Position numbers and translations under genes: made by a program. The notes beneath the pieces are model-generated. The model had not been told where the DNA came from. It searched no databases and was given only the letters and a program-made list of their open reading frames with translations. This document shows positions 44,199 to 53,468 of a stretch of DNA of 64,000 nt, piece after piece (position 1 is the first letter of the stretch; each line of letters starts with the position of its first letter). The DNA comes from Sulfurimonas sp. (lineage in GTDB: Bacteria > Campylobacterota > Campylobacteria > Campylobacterales > Sulfurimonadaceae), in the NCBI RefSeq assembly GCF_026196735.1, contig NZ_JAPHUF010000010.1, positions 62,001 to 126,000 on the forward strand, given 5' to 3'.

Positions 44199-45586
44199 TG
44201 ATACCATTACATTTTCTTTTACCATTTATTGTATTCATAACTATATTTACTGTTTTAGCTGTTGATAAATATGCTGGAGAATTTTATATTTTTTTGTTAT
44301 TTACAATTACTTCCAATCTACTATTATATTTTGGTTTTAGAAAAAATGCAATTTTCTTTGATACTTTTATAGGTGTTTTTTTATGGTTGGGATTTTGGCT
44401 TAAAGCAACCGTAAGAATTGTCTTTTTAGATAGTAAATTCTCCGAAGGATTTCGTGGTGTAATTATTTCTGGAGAGACTTTTGATAATGCTTTATTTATG
44501 TCAAGTATTGCTTTTTTAGCATTAATAATCGCAAGTTATGTAAGAGAAAGATTTATATTTAAGTATCCAGATACAAAAGAAGAAGAAACCAGTGCTCTTT
44601 ATTTATTTTATATAGATCATAGAAAAAAAATACTACTGGCATATACTTTTTTATTTCTTTTTGTCGCATTAAGCAATTTTTATCTTGACATTTACCAAAG
44701 AGGAGGAATAACACATACTGTACTTCCTTTTGGACTTAACGGTATTTATAAATGGTTACTCCTTTTTGGTTTATCATCTTTTGCTGCTCTGATTTTGAAG
44801 TATGAATTTAGCTTACAAAGAAAAGTAACATATTTTGTTCCTGTATTGACTTTAATAGAAGCGTGTATTACAAATATTTCTCTTCTAAGCAGAGGAATGA
44901 TTTTAAATACAAGCGCACTTGGTTTTGGTATGATTAAAAATATAAAAATTAATCGTATAAAAACAAATAAAAAGTTTTTCCTTATAATAGTAATAACATT
45001 TGTAGTACTATTTTTAGGTTCAGTTGTTTTAGTTAATAATTTAAGAAATAATACCAATACCATTACTAGCATTAATATTAATCAAAGTACCAATGGTATA
45101 AAAATTCTTTTTTTAGACCGATGGGTTGGTATTGAGGGAATGCTGGCAGTGTCTATGAGTTCAAGGAGAGGATGGAGCTTGTTGCAAGAAGCTGCAAATG
45201 AAAAGTATGATGAGCATAAAACTAGTTTTTATGATTTGAATCTTATTAATTCACCATATTTAAATACTGATATGAGTAAGCATCATCATATATCACTTCC
45301 AGGGTTTATTGCTTTTTTCTATTACTCTGGGTCAATAATATTTTTATTTGCTGTATTACTATCATTAGGATTATTAGCTAGCTTGATAGAGCTTGCTTCA
45401 TATAGATTAAGTGCTAATAATATAATATTTGCTGCGTTAATAGCTCAAGTAATTGCATATCGTTATACTCACTTTGGATATGTTCCTGCCCAGAGTTATC
45501 TTCTGTTTGGTTCAATATTTTTAAATATATTTATAATTTATGGAGCTAATAAAGTATTGTCTTTGTGGTATAAGCAAGATGGATAG
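44198..45586 (+). CDS. Polysaccharide polymerase-like membrane protein (Wzy candidate)
   Basis: A 462-residue protein with about ten or eleven hydrophobic segments and one larger hydrophilic loop (residues about 290-375, including LDRWVGIEGMLAVSMSSRRGWSLLQEA). This is the general layout of Wzy O-antigen polymerases, which lack strong sequence motifs. It lies beside another Wzy/ligase-like gene and Wzx. The start is on the last base of the reductase stop, and it overlaps the next gene by 8 bases. Function inferred from topology and place. Confidence 0.65.
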   Translation: MIPLHFLLPFIVFITIFTVLAVDKYAGEFYIFLLFTITSNLLLYFGFRKNAIFFDTFIGVFLWLGFWLKATVRIVFLDSKFSEGFRGVIISGETFDNALFMSSIAFLALIIASYVRERFIFKYPDTKEEETSALYLFYIDHRKKILLAYTFLFLFVALSNFYLDIYQRGGITHTVLPFGLNGIYKWLLLFGLSSFAALILKYEFSLQRKVTYFVPVLTLIEACITNISLLSRGMILNTSALGFGMIKNIKINRIKTNKKFFLIIVITFVVLFLGSVVLVNNLRNNTNTITSININQSTNGIKILFLDRWVGIEGMLAVSMSSRRGWSLLQEAANEKYDEHKTSFYDLNLINSPYLNTDMSKHHHISLPGFIAFFYYSGSIIFLFAVLLSLGLLASLIELASYRLSANNIIFAALIAQVIAYRYTHFGYVPAQSYLLFGSIFLNIFIIYGANKVLSLWYKQDG

Positions 45587-46808
45587 AAGCATATTTTATG
45601 ATAAAAAAGAAATATTAAATAAAAGTAATGGGTATTTCATATACATTATTTTTATTATTATATTCAGTCCAATATTTTTAAGTTTAGATTTTTCTAATGG
45701 TTTCAAGTTTGATGCATGGGTTGGTAATTTATATTTTAGACCATCTATTCCAATATCATTAATTTTATTATGTTTAATAAGCATTTTATACTTAAAACAA
45801 TTATTGAAAAATAAAAAACTTTTAATTTTGTTTGGCTTAATTGGACTTTATACATTATTAAATCTATATAATGGAACAACTAGAGCTGTAATTGTTGGAT
45901 TTGGGATGTTTATACCAGTAATTTCATTTTATATTTTTAAAAATCTTCTTAATACTTTAAAAAATGTATATAAAGTAATGTATTTGGCTTTATTTAGTGT
46001 AATTATTATAAAGTTTATATTTGACATATACCACTTATATATTTCACTTAAGCCTGCCATTGTACCAACTATTTCAAGTATTTTAGATAGTTTTATAGAG
46101 TATAAATTTAATACTCAGCATTATGTTTTTCGTTCAATTATGATTTACAATTATTTGGATTATTTCCCATTTATATATTATCTTGCCGTAATATTATCGA
46201 TAAATAATATTAAAAATAAAATAATGGAATCATATTCACTGTTTTTGTTAATTATATCAATATTAGCTGTTGCAGCTACAGGATCAAGACTCTTTTCATA
46301 TGGTATTGTTTTAATACCAATACTGTATATTTTTTATAAAACAACAAAATTTAAATTAGAAACATACTTTTATTTATTTATGTTGATAAGTATAAGTGTA
46401 AGTTTAGCTATAGGCTTAGTAGATTTCAATTTTAATGATAGTTCGTTAGCTACAAGAAATATTTTGGCTTATAAGTATTTTAATGATTTAAGTTTTTTAA
46501 ATGTTATATTGCCTTTTATGAGCCAACATCGTATGGAAACAGTAGGCTCCTTTCACAATGAGTTGTTAGAAATATTTAGTTTCTTTGGTTTAACTATTAT
46601 TTACTATTATTATTTAATTATGAAAATATATTCTGGTGTTAATGAAGAGTATAAATTGATTTCGTATTTCTTAATGTTTATTATAATTGTTGGTGCTTTA
46701 ATTCAAATAAACATTTCAAATCCTTATGTTGGAATTATGTTGGGAATGATATTAGCCGTTTTAACTCTAGAAAGTAAAAATGAGAGAATTGTAAATGCCA
46801 AAATATAA
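45579..46808 (+). CDS. O-antigen ligase/polymerase-family membrane protein
   Basis: A 409-residue multi-span protein. ATGSRLFSYGIVLIPIL and VGSFHNELLEIFSFFGLTI match the Wzy_C-type periplasmic loop pattern of WaaL ligases and some Wzy polymerases. I chose the ATG at 45579, which overlaps the previous stop by 8 bases; an upstream ATG at 45540 is possible. With the neighbouring candidate it could be the polymerase or a ligase specific to this glycan. Confidence 0.68.
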   Translation: MDRSIFYDKKEILNKSNGYFIYIIFIIIFSPIFLSLDFSNGFKFDAWVGNLYFRPSIPISLILLCLISILYLKQLLKNKKLLILFGLIGLYTLLNLYNGTTRAVIVGFGMFIPVISFYIFKNLLNTLKNVYKVMYLALFSVIIIKFIFDIYHLYISLKPAIVPTISSILDSFIEYKFNTQHYVFRSIMIYNYLDYFPFIYYLAVILSINNIKNKIMESYSLFLLIISILAVAATGSRLFSYGIVLIPILYIFYKTTKFKLETYFYLFMLISISVSLAIGLVDFNFNDSSLATRNILAYKYFNDLSFLNVILPFMSQHRMETVGSFHNELLEIFSFFGLTIIYYYYLIMKIYSGVNEEYKLISYFLMFIIIVGALIQINISNPYVGIMLGMILAVLTLESKNERIVNAKI

Positions 46809-48312
46809 GCATACTTTTTTTAAAGGAATCTCTTTTAGTTATTTATATATATTTGTATATTTAATAACGGGTGTTTTAACGACACCATTACTCTTAAATT
46901 ATTTTCAAGCAGATTATTTTGCTTTACTGATGTTAATATATGGACTAATAACATATTTAAATAATATTCGTTTTGGCTTACCGGAATCACTAGCTGCTTT
47001 GTTAGCTAAAAGTAAAGATAAATCTTTTAATCAATGGATAATTAAAAAGAGTTTTTTAATTCTAGTTTTAATTGTAGTTTTTATTATTGGATTAATATTT
47101 TTAATAAATATTTTTATAGAAGATTGGCGATTTATATTAGGTGATGTATATGATTTAAGCAGAGAAAATGTGCTAAGTGTTTTTTTTATTTTAATAATTT
47201 TTGCTTTACTAAAAATTCCTGCAGAACTTAGTCTTTCTATTTTTATTGGACTACATGTAGTGTATTTAGAAAAGATTTATAAAATTTTAAATTTGTTGAT
47301 AAATTTTTTATTGATATTGATTGTTGTATATTTTGGCATGGATATAGTCTCTTTTGCTTTTTTAGCAGGTTTTTTGGATTTATTAGTAACCGTTGTTGCC
47401 TTGATTCATTTAATTGTAAAATATAAATATCTACAAGATAATGTAGTTAATGAGAGTTATAATATTTCCAGCTTACTGGCAAGTGGTTTTCTTTTTTTTC
47501 AAGTTTCAATGACTCAAACTATTATTTGGGGAACAGGTATTTTCTTAATTAGTCATATGCTATCATTGCAGGATGTGGCAGTATATAGTTTGACAATGAA
47601 AATTTATATATACATATTTTATGCCTTAGTTGTTTTAAATACTGTACTAGCTCCTTTATACGGTAGGTTGTTTGCAGAAGGTGCATGGGAAAGGATGAAT
47701 GATACTTTTTCTATGATGCTTTTATTATTTCCATTTGTAGGTGGTTTTATTTGGATGGGAACACTTTACTTTATGTCTGATGTAATGACTTTATGGACAG
47801 GCTCTGAAAATTTCTTTATAGGTAATTGGTATGTGTTTTATATTGGGATATTTTTTTATTTTATAGGCTATGTAAACTCTTATATAACTATTTTATATAG
47901 TATAGGCGAAGTTAAAAGTGTAGTTAGTATACGATGGATGGAAGTGATTGTCAGTCTATTTGTTTCTTTGGTAGCAGTTTATTTTTTAGGTTTGGTAGGT
48001 GTGGCTATAGGTATGTCTATAGCCATAATTCTTACTTCGGTACTATATCTTCCTAAACAAATAGTTGATAAAAGCGATGGCAAGGTAAGCCTGAATTTTG
48101 ATATACAAAAAAAGCATTTTTTATTAATTATTTTGCCTAATATTCTTATTGCTTTTATTGTAGCTATATATGTGGAATTATTTATGATAAAATTTTTAGT
48201 ATTTTTATTGATGAGCATATATTATATTTGGTATTCATGGCTGCTATTGCCAATTAAAAAGAAAGAGACAGTGATGTTGTTTTTAAATTATAGAAAAAAA
48301 GATAACTATTGA
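46795..48312 (+). CDS. Wzx-type lipid-linked glycan flippase
   Basis: A 505-residue membrane protein with 12 or more hydrophobic segments and the MATE/MOP-flippase start ISFSYLYIFVYLITGVLTTPLLLNYF (shown here in part by position 10-30). Other markers are IRFGLPESLAALLAKSK and YSLTMKIYIYIFYALVVLNTVLAPLYGRL. It would carry undecaprenyl-linked repeat units outward. Its presence alongside PglK means the locus encodes two flippases. It overlaps the previous gene by 14 bases. Confidence 0.82.
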   Translation: MPKYKHTFFKGISFSYLYIFVYLITGVLTTPLLLNYFQADYFALLMLIYGLITYLNNIRFGLPESLAALLAKSKDKSFNQWIIKKSFLILVLIVVFIIGLIFLINIFIEDWRFILGDVYDLSRENVLSVFFILIIFALLKIPAELSLSIFIGLHVVYLEKIYKILNLLINFLLILIVVYFGMDIVSFAFLAGFLDLLVTVVALIHLIVKYKYLQDNVVNESYNISSLLASGFLFFQVSMTQTIIWGTGIFLISHMLSLQDVAVYSLTMKIYIYIFYALVVLNTVLAPLYGRLFAEGAWERMNDTFSMMLLLFPFVGGFIWMGTLYFMSDVMTLWTGSENFFIGNWYVFYIGIFFYFIGYVNSYITILYSIGEVKSVVSIRWMEVIVSLFVSLVAVYFLGLVGVAIGMSIAIILTSVLYLPKQIVDKSDGKVSLNFDIQKKHFLLIILPNILIAFIVAIYVELFMIKFLVFLLMSIYYIWYSWLLLPIKKKETVMLFLNYRKKDNY

Positions 48313-49511
48313 AGAAAAAAATTCTTATAGTAACAGAATACTTTTACCCAGAAGAGTTTAAAATAAATGAGATAGCAATTGAGTGGAAAGAAAAAGGATA
48401 TGATGTCGATGTTTTGACACAAAATCCTACATATCCATTTGGGAAAATATATAAAAATTATGATAATAAATGGTATAGTAAAGATACATACGAGGGTATA
48501 AATATTTACAGAGTAAAGACTGTTACAGGATATAAAGTAAGCTTATTTAAAAAGCTATTAAAATACTTTACTTTTATGATGCTGGGTAGCATAGTAAGCC
48601 TAAAAATTGGTAAAAAATATGATTATGTATTTGGTTTTGATGTTGGTGCATTAACAGGTATGGTGCCGGCAGTTTTACTGAAAAAAATTTACAATAAAAA
48701 AGTGACATTATGGATACAAGATGTATGGCCCGACAGTGTGTATGCTTATGGTTTTAAAAAAAGAAAGATTTTAGAGTTTATTTTAGATGGTTTTGTAAAA
48801 TTTGTTTACAGAAATAGTTCTAATTTTGCAGTATCTGGAAAAGGGTTTATAGATAGAGTTAGTCCATATGTTGAAAATGATAAAAAGATAGAATATTTGC
48901 CGAATTGGGCTGATGAATTTAATGAAGATTTAGTACCGCTTAAATTTAGTGAAGAGAAAAAAATACACTTTACATTTGCAGGCAATATAGGAAAAGTACA
49001 AAATCTTGATAATATTATAAAAGCATTTGGAGGTTTAGGGTCAGAATATATAGAGAAAGCCCAGTTAAATATAATAGGAGATGGATCCTATTTTGAAGAC
49101 TTAAAAAACTTAGTTAATGAAAATAATTTTAAAAATATTGTTTTTTGGGGTAGAAAACCAAGAGAAGAGATGTATAAATATTTTAGTTCTAGCGATTTTT
49201 TAATTGTGTCTTTGATTGATAAACCAATATTTTCATTAACGGTTCCAGCTAAAGTACAAACATATATAGCGGCAAAAAAACCTATCTTAGCTGTTATAAA
49301 TGGAGATGCAGCAGATATAATAAGAGACAATAATTTGGGTTATTGTGCTAATCCAAGTGATATTTCTGAAATAAAAGAGACTTTTATGAAATGTATAAAT
49401 GCAGATGAAAAGATTATACAAGAGTTTACAAAAAACTGTGAACATTTAACAAATAGTACCTTCAATAAAAATAAGATAATTGATTCTTTATTACAGTTGT
49501 TGGCGAGATAA
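48309..49511 (+). CDS. WbuB-like family 4 glycosyltransferase
   Basis: A 400-residue GT-B protein beginning ILIVTEYFYPEEFKINEIA, with WIQDVWPDSVYAYG and FTFAGNIGKVQNLDNIIKAF, the layout of WbuB-type L-FucNAc or L-QuiNAc transferases. This fits the FnlA/FnlC/RmlD-like gene set upstream. The C-terminal VPAKVQTYIAAKKPILAVINGDAADI carries the donor site. TTG start overlapping the wzx stop. Good candidate for the second sugar transfer on the lipid. Confidence 0.82.
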   Translation: MKKKILIVTEYFYPEEFKINEIAIEWKEKGYDVDVLTQNPTYPFGKIYKNYDNKWYSKDTYEGINIYRVKTVTGYKVSLFKKLLKYFTFMMLGSIVSLKIGKKYDYVFGFDVGALTGMVPAVLLKKIYNKKVTLWIQDVWPDSVYAYGFKKRKILEFILDGFVKFVYRNSSNFAVSGKGFIDRVSPYVENDKKIEYLPNWADEFNEDLVPLKFSEEKKIHFTFAGNIGKVQNLDNIIKAFGGLGSEYIEKAQLNIIGDGSYFEDLKNLVNENNFKNIVFWGRKPREEMYKYFSSSDFLIVSLIDKPIFSLTVPAKVQTYIAAKKPILAVINGDAADIIRDNNLGYCANPSDISEIKETFMKCINADEKIIQEFTKNCEHLTNSTFNKNKIIDSLLQLLAR

Positions 49512-49515
49512 TATT

Positions 49516-50370
49516 ATGAATATTTTATTAACAGGTTCAAATGGTTTTGTAGGAAGTTATTTTATAAGTAAGTACAGCGAAAAATATAACATAAAAACTT
49601 TTTCATTTCTAAATAATAATTTTGTAGATTTAGATTTTAATAATATAGATACGGTAGTTCACCTTTCAGCACTTGTTCATCAAATGGGTGGAGCTGATCA
49701 AGAAGAGTATGAAAAAGTAAATGTGACTCAAACTATAAATTTAGCAAAAAAAGCTAAAGAAAATGGAGTAATGCATTTTATATTTATGAGTACGGTTAAA
49801 GTGTACGGCGAAGAGACAAATATAGCTTACAAAGAAAATAGTCGGTGTAAGCCAGAAGATGAATATGGAAAAAGTAAACTAAAAGCTGAAAAAGAGTTAC
49901 AAAAACTTGAAGATGATGATTTTACAGTTTCTATAATCAGAACTCCTATCGTCTATGGTTACGGAGTTAAGGCTAACATTAAAAATTTAATGTCTCTTGT
50001 AAAAAAAGTATCAATTTTACCATTTGCGAACATAAAAAATAAAAGAAGTATGGTTTATGTTGGAAATCTATGCCATCTAATAGATATTATTATACAAAAA
50101 CAAATTAACGGTATATATTTGGCTAGTGACGATAAACCTTTAAGTACTACAGAGTTAATTGAATTTATTGCTAAAGAGCTTAACAAAAAAGTATATCTTG
50201 TAAAAATTCCACTTTTTAAAGAGATTTTGAAGTTAGTAAAACCATCTTTTTATAAAAGGCTGTACGAAAGTTTAGAAGTAGATAACAGAGTTACAAAAGA
50301 GAGGCTTAGTCATAAAAATCTATACAGTGTAGATGATGGCATAAGGTTTATGATACATGGAGAAAAATAG
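49516..50370 (+). CDS. UDP-4-keto-6-deoxy-HexNAc 4-reductase (WbpV-like SDR)
   Basis: A 284-residue extended SDR: LLTGSNGFVGSYFI, HLSALVHQMGG, FMSTVKVYGE, the catalytic YGKSKLKAE and RTPIVYGYGVKANIKNLM. With a WecA-like initiator and a WbpM-like dehydratase immediately downstream, it matches the WbpV-WbpL-WbpM module for D-QuiNAc or D-FucNAc. I chose the ATG at 49516; a reading from 49480 overlaps the previous gene. Epimer produced cannot be decided. Confidence 0.85.
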   Translation: MNILLTGSNGFVGSYFISKYSEKYNIKTFSFLNNNFVDLDFNNIDTVVHLSALVHQMGGADQEEYEKVNVTQTINLAKKAKENGVMHFIFMSTVKVYGEETNIAYKENSRCKPEDEYGKSKLKAEKELQKLEDDDFTVSIIRTPIVYGYGVKANIKNLMSLVKKVSILPFANIKNKRSMVYVGNLCHLIDIIIQKQINGIYLASDDKPLSTTELIEFIAKELNKKVYLVKIPLFKEILKLVKPSFYKRLYESLEVDNRVTKERLSHKNLYSVDDGIRFMIHGEK

Positions 50371-51330
50371 ATGATATACATAGTTTTATTTCTTATCTCT
50401 TTTACTCTTACATATCTTATAAAAAATTATGCTATTAAGAAATCTCTTGTAGCAGAAGTAAATGACAGAAGTTCTCATACTACGCCAACTCCTCATGGCG
50501 GTGGAATAGCCATAGCTATTACTTGGTTTATCGGAATATCATATTTATATTATATCAACGATATAAATAGTTCTTTGTATTTAGCGTTGTTAGCGGGTGC
50601 AATGATTTCCATAGTTTCTTATCTTGATGATTTATATGAACTTAGTGCCAAAGTTAGGCTTGCTACACAAATATTAGTTGCATTTATTGGTTTGTACTTT
50701 TTAGGTGGTTTAGAAAAAATTGATCTAGTTGTATTCTCTATAGAAAATCAGATAGTTACAAATATATTTGCAATACTCATGATAGTTTGGTTTATAAATC
50801 TTTACAACTTTTTAGATGGCATAGATGGATATGCTGGAAGTGAAGCTATATTTTTAGGACTAGCTGGATATTTACTTTTCTCTCAAAGTTATTTTTTAGT
50901 TTTAGTAGCGGCTGTTTTTGGATTTTTGATTTGGAACTGGCATAAAGCAAAAATATTTATGGGTGATGTTGGTAGTACGCTTCTTGGATATAACATAGCC
51001 GTATTTACTATTTATTATGCAAATATCGAGAGTGCAAATCTTTGGGTTTGGATTACTATGTTTGGATTGTTTTGGTTTGATGCGACATTAACTCTGTATC
51101 GAAGATATAAAAATAAAGAAAAATTATCTCAAGCTCATAAAAAACATGCATATCAACGATTGACGCAAAGTGGATGGACTCACAGCAGGGTAGTAGTGTT
51201 TTCTATTTTAGGGAATGCTTTATTATTATGCATAGTGTATTTAATTTCAAATGTATTGATTGCATTCTGTGTGTCACTTATGCTACTCTATGCAATTGTA
51301 AAGTTTGTAGACAATAAAAAGGCATTTTAG
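50371..51330 (+). CDS. WecA/WbpL-like undecaprenyl-phosphate sugar-phosphate transferase
   Basis: A 319-residue multi-span MraY/WecA-family enzyme that loads the first sugar phosphate on undecaprenyl phosphate. Key sites: SSHTTPTPHGGGIAIA, SYLDDLYELSAKVRL (Mg site), NLYNFLDGIDGYAGSE, FMGDVGSTLLGY and HKKHAYQRLTQ. No PglC-type initiator is visible, so this would start the glycan here. It begins right after the reductase stop, and the WbpM-like gene starts on its last base. Confidence 0.9.
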   Translation: MIYIVLFLISFTLTYLIKNYAIKKSLVAEVNDRSSHTTPTPHGGGIAIAITWFIGISYLYYINDINSSLYLALLAGAMISIVSYLDDLYELSAKVRLATQILVAFIGLYFLGGLEKIDLVVFSIENQIVTNIFAILMIVWFINLYNFLDGIDGYAGSEAIFLGLAGYLLFSQSYFLVLVAAVFGFLIWNWHKAKIFMGDVGSTLLGYNIAVFTIYYANIESANLWVWITMFGLFWFDATLTLYRRYKNKEKLSQAHKKHAYQRLTQSGWTHSRVVVFSILGNALLLCIVYLISNVLIAFCVSLMLLYAIVKFVDNKKAF

Positions 51331-53063
51331 TGTTTTATTTAGACAAAAGAATATTAAATTTTTTAGTAATAATCATATTGACTTGTATCACATTTTGGTG
51401 GACTTTTTTTATATTCCATATGCCGTTTGATTTCAAACTTGTACTTAGTGTAATTGCTATTCGTATACTGTTTTCGTTACTTATTTTTAATGATTACTCC
51501 ATTTCATGGTCAAAAGCTTCTCAAAAAACATTTATAATTAAAAGTGTTGTATACATAAGTGCATTTTTTGTTTATCTTCCCATATTTTATGGTGAAGTTA
51601 GATTCGCATTTTTAGCCTCAGAACTCTTCTTGTATCTTTTTAGCATTAATTTTATTATGTATCTTTACTACTATATAATCAATAAAAGTCGTATTGAAAA
51701 AACGAAGTCAGTAGTTATATATGGCGCTGGAAAAGCTGGTGTAAAGCTAGAGTCAGAATTTACGCAAACAGAATTTAAAGTTAAATATTTTGTAGATGAT
51801 GATAAAATTATTCAAAACCGTTCAATTGATTCAATTCAGGTACTTTCAAAAGAAAAGCTAAAAGCTAAAATCGGTAATGAAAAATATGACCTATTAGTTA
51901 TAGCAATGCCATCAGCCACAAAAGTTAGAATTAAAGATATTTATAATGATTTTGGAGGATATTTTAGAGAAATAAAAGTATTGCCATCCCTGGATGAGAT
52001 ACTAGAAGGTAAAGATTTTTCTACTCAGTTAAAAGATATCTCTGTAGAAGATTTATTAGCTCGTCATCCTCAGGATTTGGATAAAAATAAAATATCATCT
52101 TTTATAAAAAATAAAACTATTTTAGTAACTGGCGCTGGTGGTAGTATCGGTAGTGAGATATGCAGACAGTGTGAAAAATTTGGCGCAAAAAAACTTATAC
52201 TTTTAGATCATAGTGAATATAATCTATATGCTATTAGTGAAGATATTAAAAATGTTGAGACTATACTCGTTATGCAAAATATAGTTGATAAAGAATTTTT
52301 AGATAAAACATTTAAAAATTATATGCCGGATATAGTTATCCATGCAGCGGCATATAAACATGTACCGTTGGTAGAATCCAATATACAAGAAGGTATATTA
52401 AACAATGTAGTAGGCACAAAAAATGTCATCGACACATCTATAAAATATGGCGTAAAGAAACTTGTAATGATATCTACTGATAAAGCAGTGCGTCCGACAA
52501 ATGTTATGGGAACAACAAAGCGGATTTGTGAACTATATGCTCAAAACTCTAATGGAAAAGGCACGGATATAGTGGCAGTTAGATTTGGTAATGTTTTAGG
52601 ATCAAGTGGCAGTGTTATACCAAAGTTTAAATCTCAGATAGAAAATGGTCAAAATATTACCGTAACTCATCCTGATATTACAAGATATTTTATGCTTATT
52701 CCTGAGGCATGTGAACTTGTACTTCAAGCTGGAGCAATTGGAACTGGTGGAGAGATATTTATCCTAGATATGGGTGAACCAATCAAAATAGTTGATTTGG
52801 CACAAAAAATGATTGAACTTAGTGGGCGAGAAGGCATAGAGATTGAGTTTTCAGGACTTCGTCCAGGTGAAAAACTTTATGAAGAGTTGTTGATAGATGA
52901 TAGCGATACGAAAACTGATTATGAGTCTATTACAGTTGCAAGTCCGACAGAGTATGATATAGATAAGTTAAATAGCGACATAGAGGAGTTATTGACATGT
53001 AAAGATAAATTGTCAAAACTTAAAGAGATAGTGCCGGAGTTCAATCATCAGAAAAATAATTAG
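51330..53063 (+). CDS. Membrane-bound UDP-GlcNAc C6-dehydratase (WbpM/PglF-like)
   Basis: A 577-residue protein: four membrane helices in residues 1-125, a CoA-binding-like Rossmann domain (VVIYGAGKAGVKL), and a C-terminal SDR dehydratase with LVTGAGGSIGSEICRQC, AAYKHVPLVESN, STDKAVRPTNVMGTTKR and VRFGNVLGSSGSVIPKF. Met in the MGTTK site instead of Tyr is normal for WbpM-type enzymes. Product is UDP-4-keto-6-deoxy-GlcNAc for the WbpV-like reductase, and possibly for the DegT aminotransferase. GTG start at 51330. Last gene of the glycan run. Confidence 0.92.
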   Translation: MFYLDKRILNFLVIIILTCITFWWTFFIFHMPFDFKLVLSVIAIRILFSLLIFNDYSISWSKASQKTFIIKSVVYISAFFVYLPIFYGEVRFAFLASELFLYLFSINFIMYLYYYIINKSRIEKTKSVVIYGAGKAGVKLESEFTQTEFKVKYFVDDDKIIQNRSIDSIQVLSKEKLKAKIGNEKYDLLVIAMPSATKVRIKDIYNDFGGYFREIKVLPSLDEILEGKDFSTQLKDISVEDLLARHPQDLDKNKISSFIKNKTILVTGAGGSIGSEICRQCEKFGAKKLILLDHSEYNLYAISEDIKNVETILVMQNIVDKEFLDKTFKNYMPDIVIHAAAYKHVPLVESNIQEGILNNVVGTKNVIDTSIKYGVKKLVMISTDKAVRPTNVMGTTKRICELYAQNSNGKGTDIVAVRFGNVLGSSGSVIPKFKSQIENGQNITVTHPDITRYFMLIPEACELVLQAGAIGTGGEIFILDMGEPIKIVDLAQKMIELSGREGIEIEFSGLRPGEKLYEELLIDDSDTKTDYESITVASPTEYDIDKLNSDIEELLTCKDKLSKLKEIVPEFNHQKNN

Positions 53064-53080
53064 AAAAATATGACAATTTG

Positions 53081-53111
53081 CAATAAAATTAAAAAATATT
53101 TAATTTTATTG
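53081..53111 (+). terminator. Inverted repeat after the glycan run
   Basis: CAATAAAATTAAA and TTTAATTTTATTG form a perfect 13-bp stem with a 5-base loop. It is the only sizeable hairpin after the last glycan gene, 18 bases beyond the stop. It is almost all A/T, so it is a weak terminator by the classic rule. It may serve as a bidirectional pause site or protein site at the comEA promoter. Confidence 0.4.
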
Positions 53112-53117
53112 TATACT
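53112..53117 (+). promoter_or_regulatory. Candidate -10 box for comEA-like gene
   Basis: TATACT directly follows the hairpin and lies 28 bases before the ATG. The upstream DNA is A/T-periodic without a -35 box, as is usual in Campylobacterota. An AAAGGAG ribosome-binding site follows near 53133. Confidence 0.4.
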
Positions 53118-53144
53118 GCTCCAAATTAAAACAAAGGAGTTAAA

Positions 53145-53393
53145 ATGAAAATTTTAGCAATGATTTTTCTTGGAGTTAGTTTACTATTAGGAGCTGTAGA
53201 TATAAATACAGCAGATGTAAAAGAGTTGAGTGGTTTGAGTGGTGTTGGTGCTAAGAAGGCTGATGCCATTATAGAGTTTAGAGCTGAAAACTGTTTCAAA
53301 AGCATAGATGAGCTGGCAAAAGTTAAAGGTATTGGAAAAAAAACAGTTGAAAAAAATAGAGATAACTTAACTGCAAGTGCCTGTAAAAAGTAA
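53145..53393 (+). CDS. comEA: ComEA-like helix-hairpin-helix DNA-binding protein
   Basis: An 82-residue exported protein with a short signal peptide (MKILAMIFLGVSLLLGA) and two helix-hairpin-helix motifs, LSGLSGVGAKKADAI and LAKVKGIGKKTVEKN, preceded by the family start DINTA. ComEA binds incoming DNA in the periplasm during natural transformation. Two Cys (in ENCFKS and SACKK) could form a disulphide. It stands alone with its own promoter and ribosome-binding site. Confidence 0.88.
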   Translation: MKILAMIFLGVSLLLGAVDINTADVKELSGLSGVGAKKADAIIEFRAENCFKSIDELAKVKGIGKKTVEKNRDNLTASACKK

Positions 53394-53431
53394 TTAATGA
53401 TAATAATACTTTACATTTAAACATTATTATG

Positions 53432-53461
53432 CCATAATGACAAGTAAATTTATCATTATGG
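53432..53461 (+). promoter_or_regulatory. Candidate HipB operator upstream of hipA
   Basis: CCATAATGA (53432-53440) and TCATTATGG (53453-53461) are perfect 9-bp inverted arms separated by 12 bases, ending 7 bases before the hipA ATG. Related half-sites (CATTAT and ATAATG type) also occur at about 53398-53430. Two-arm sites with a spacer of about one helical turn are the normal target of dimeric HipB-type repressors. Confidence 0.55.
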
Positions 53462-53468
53462 AAATTTT

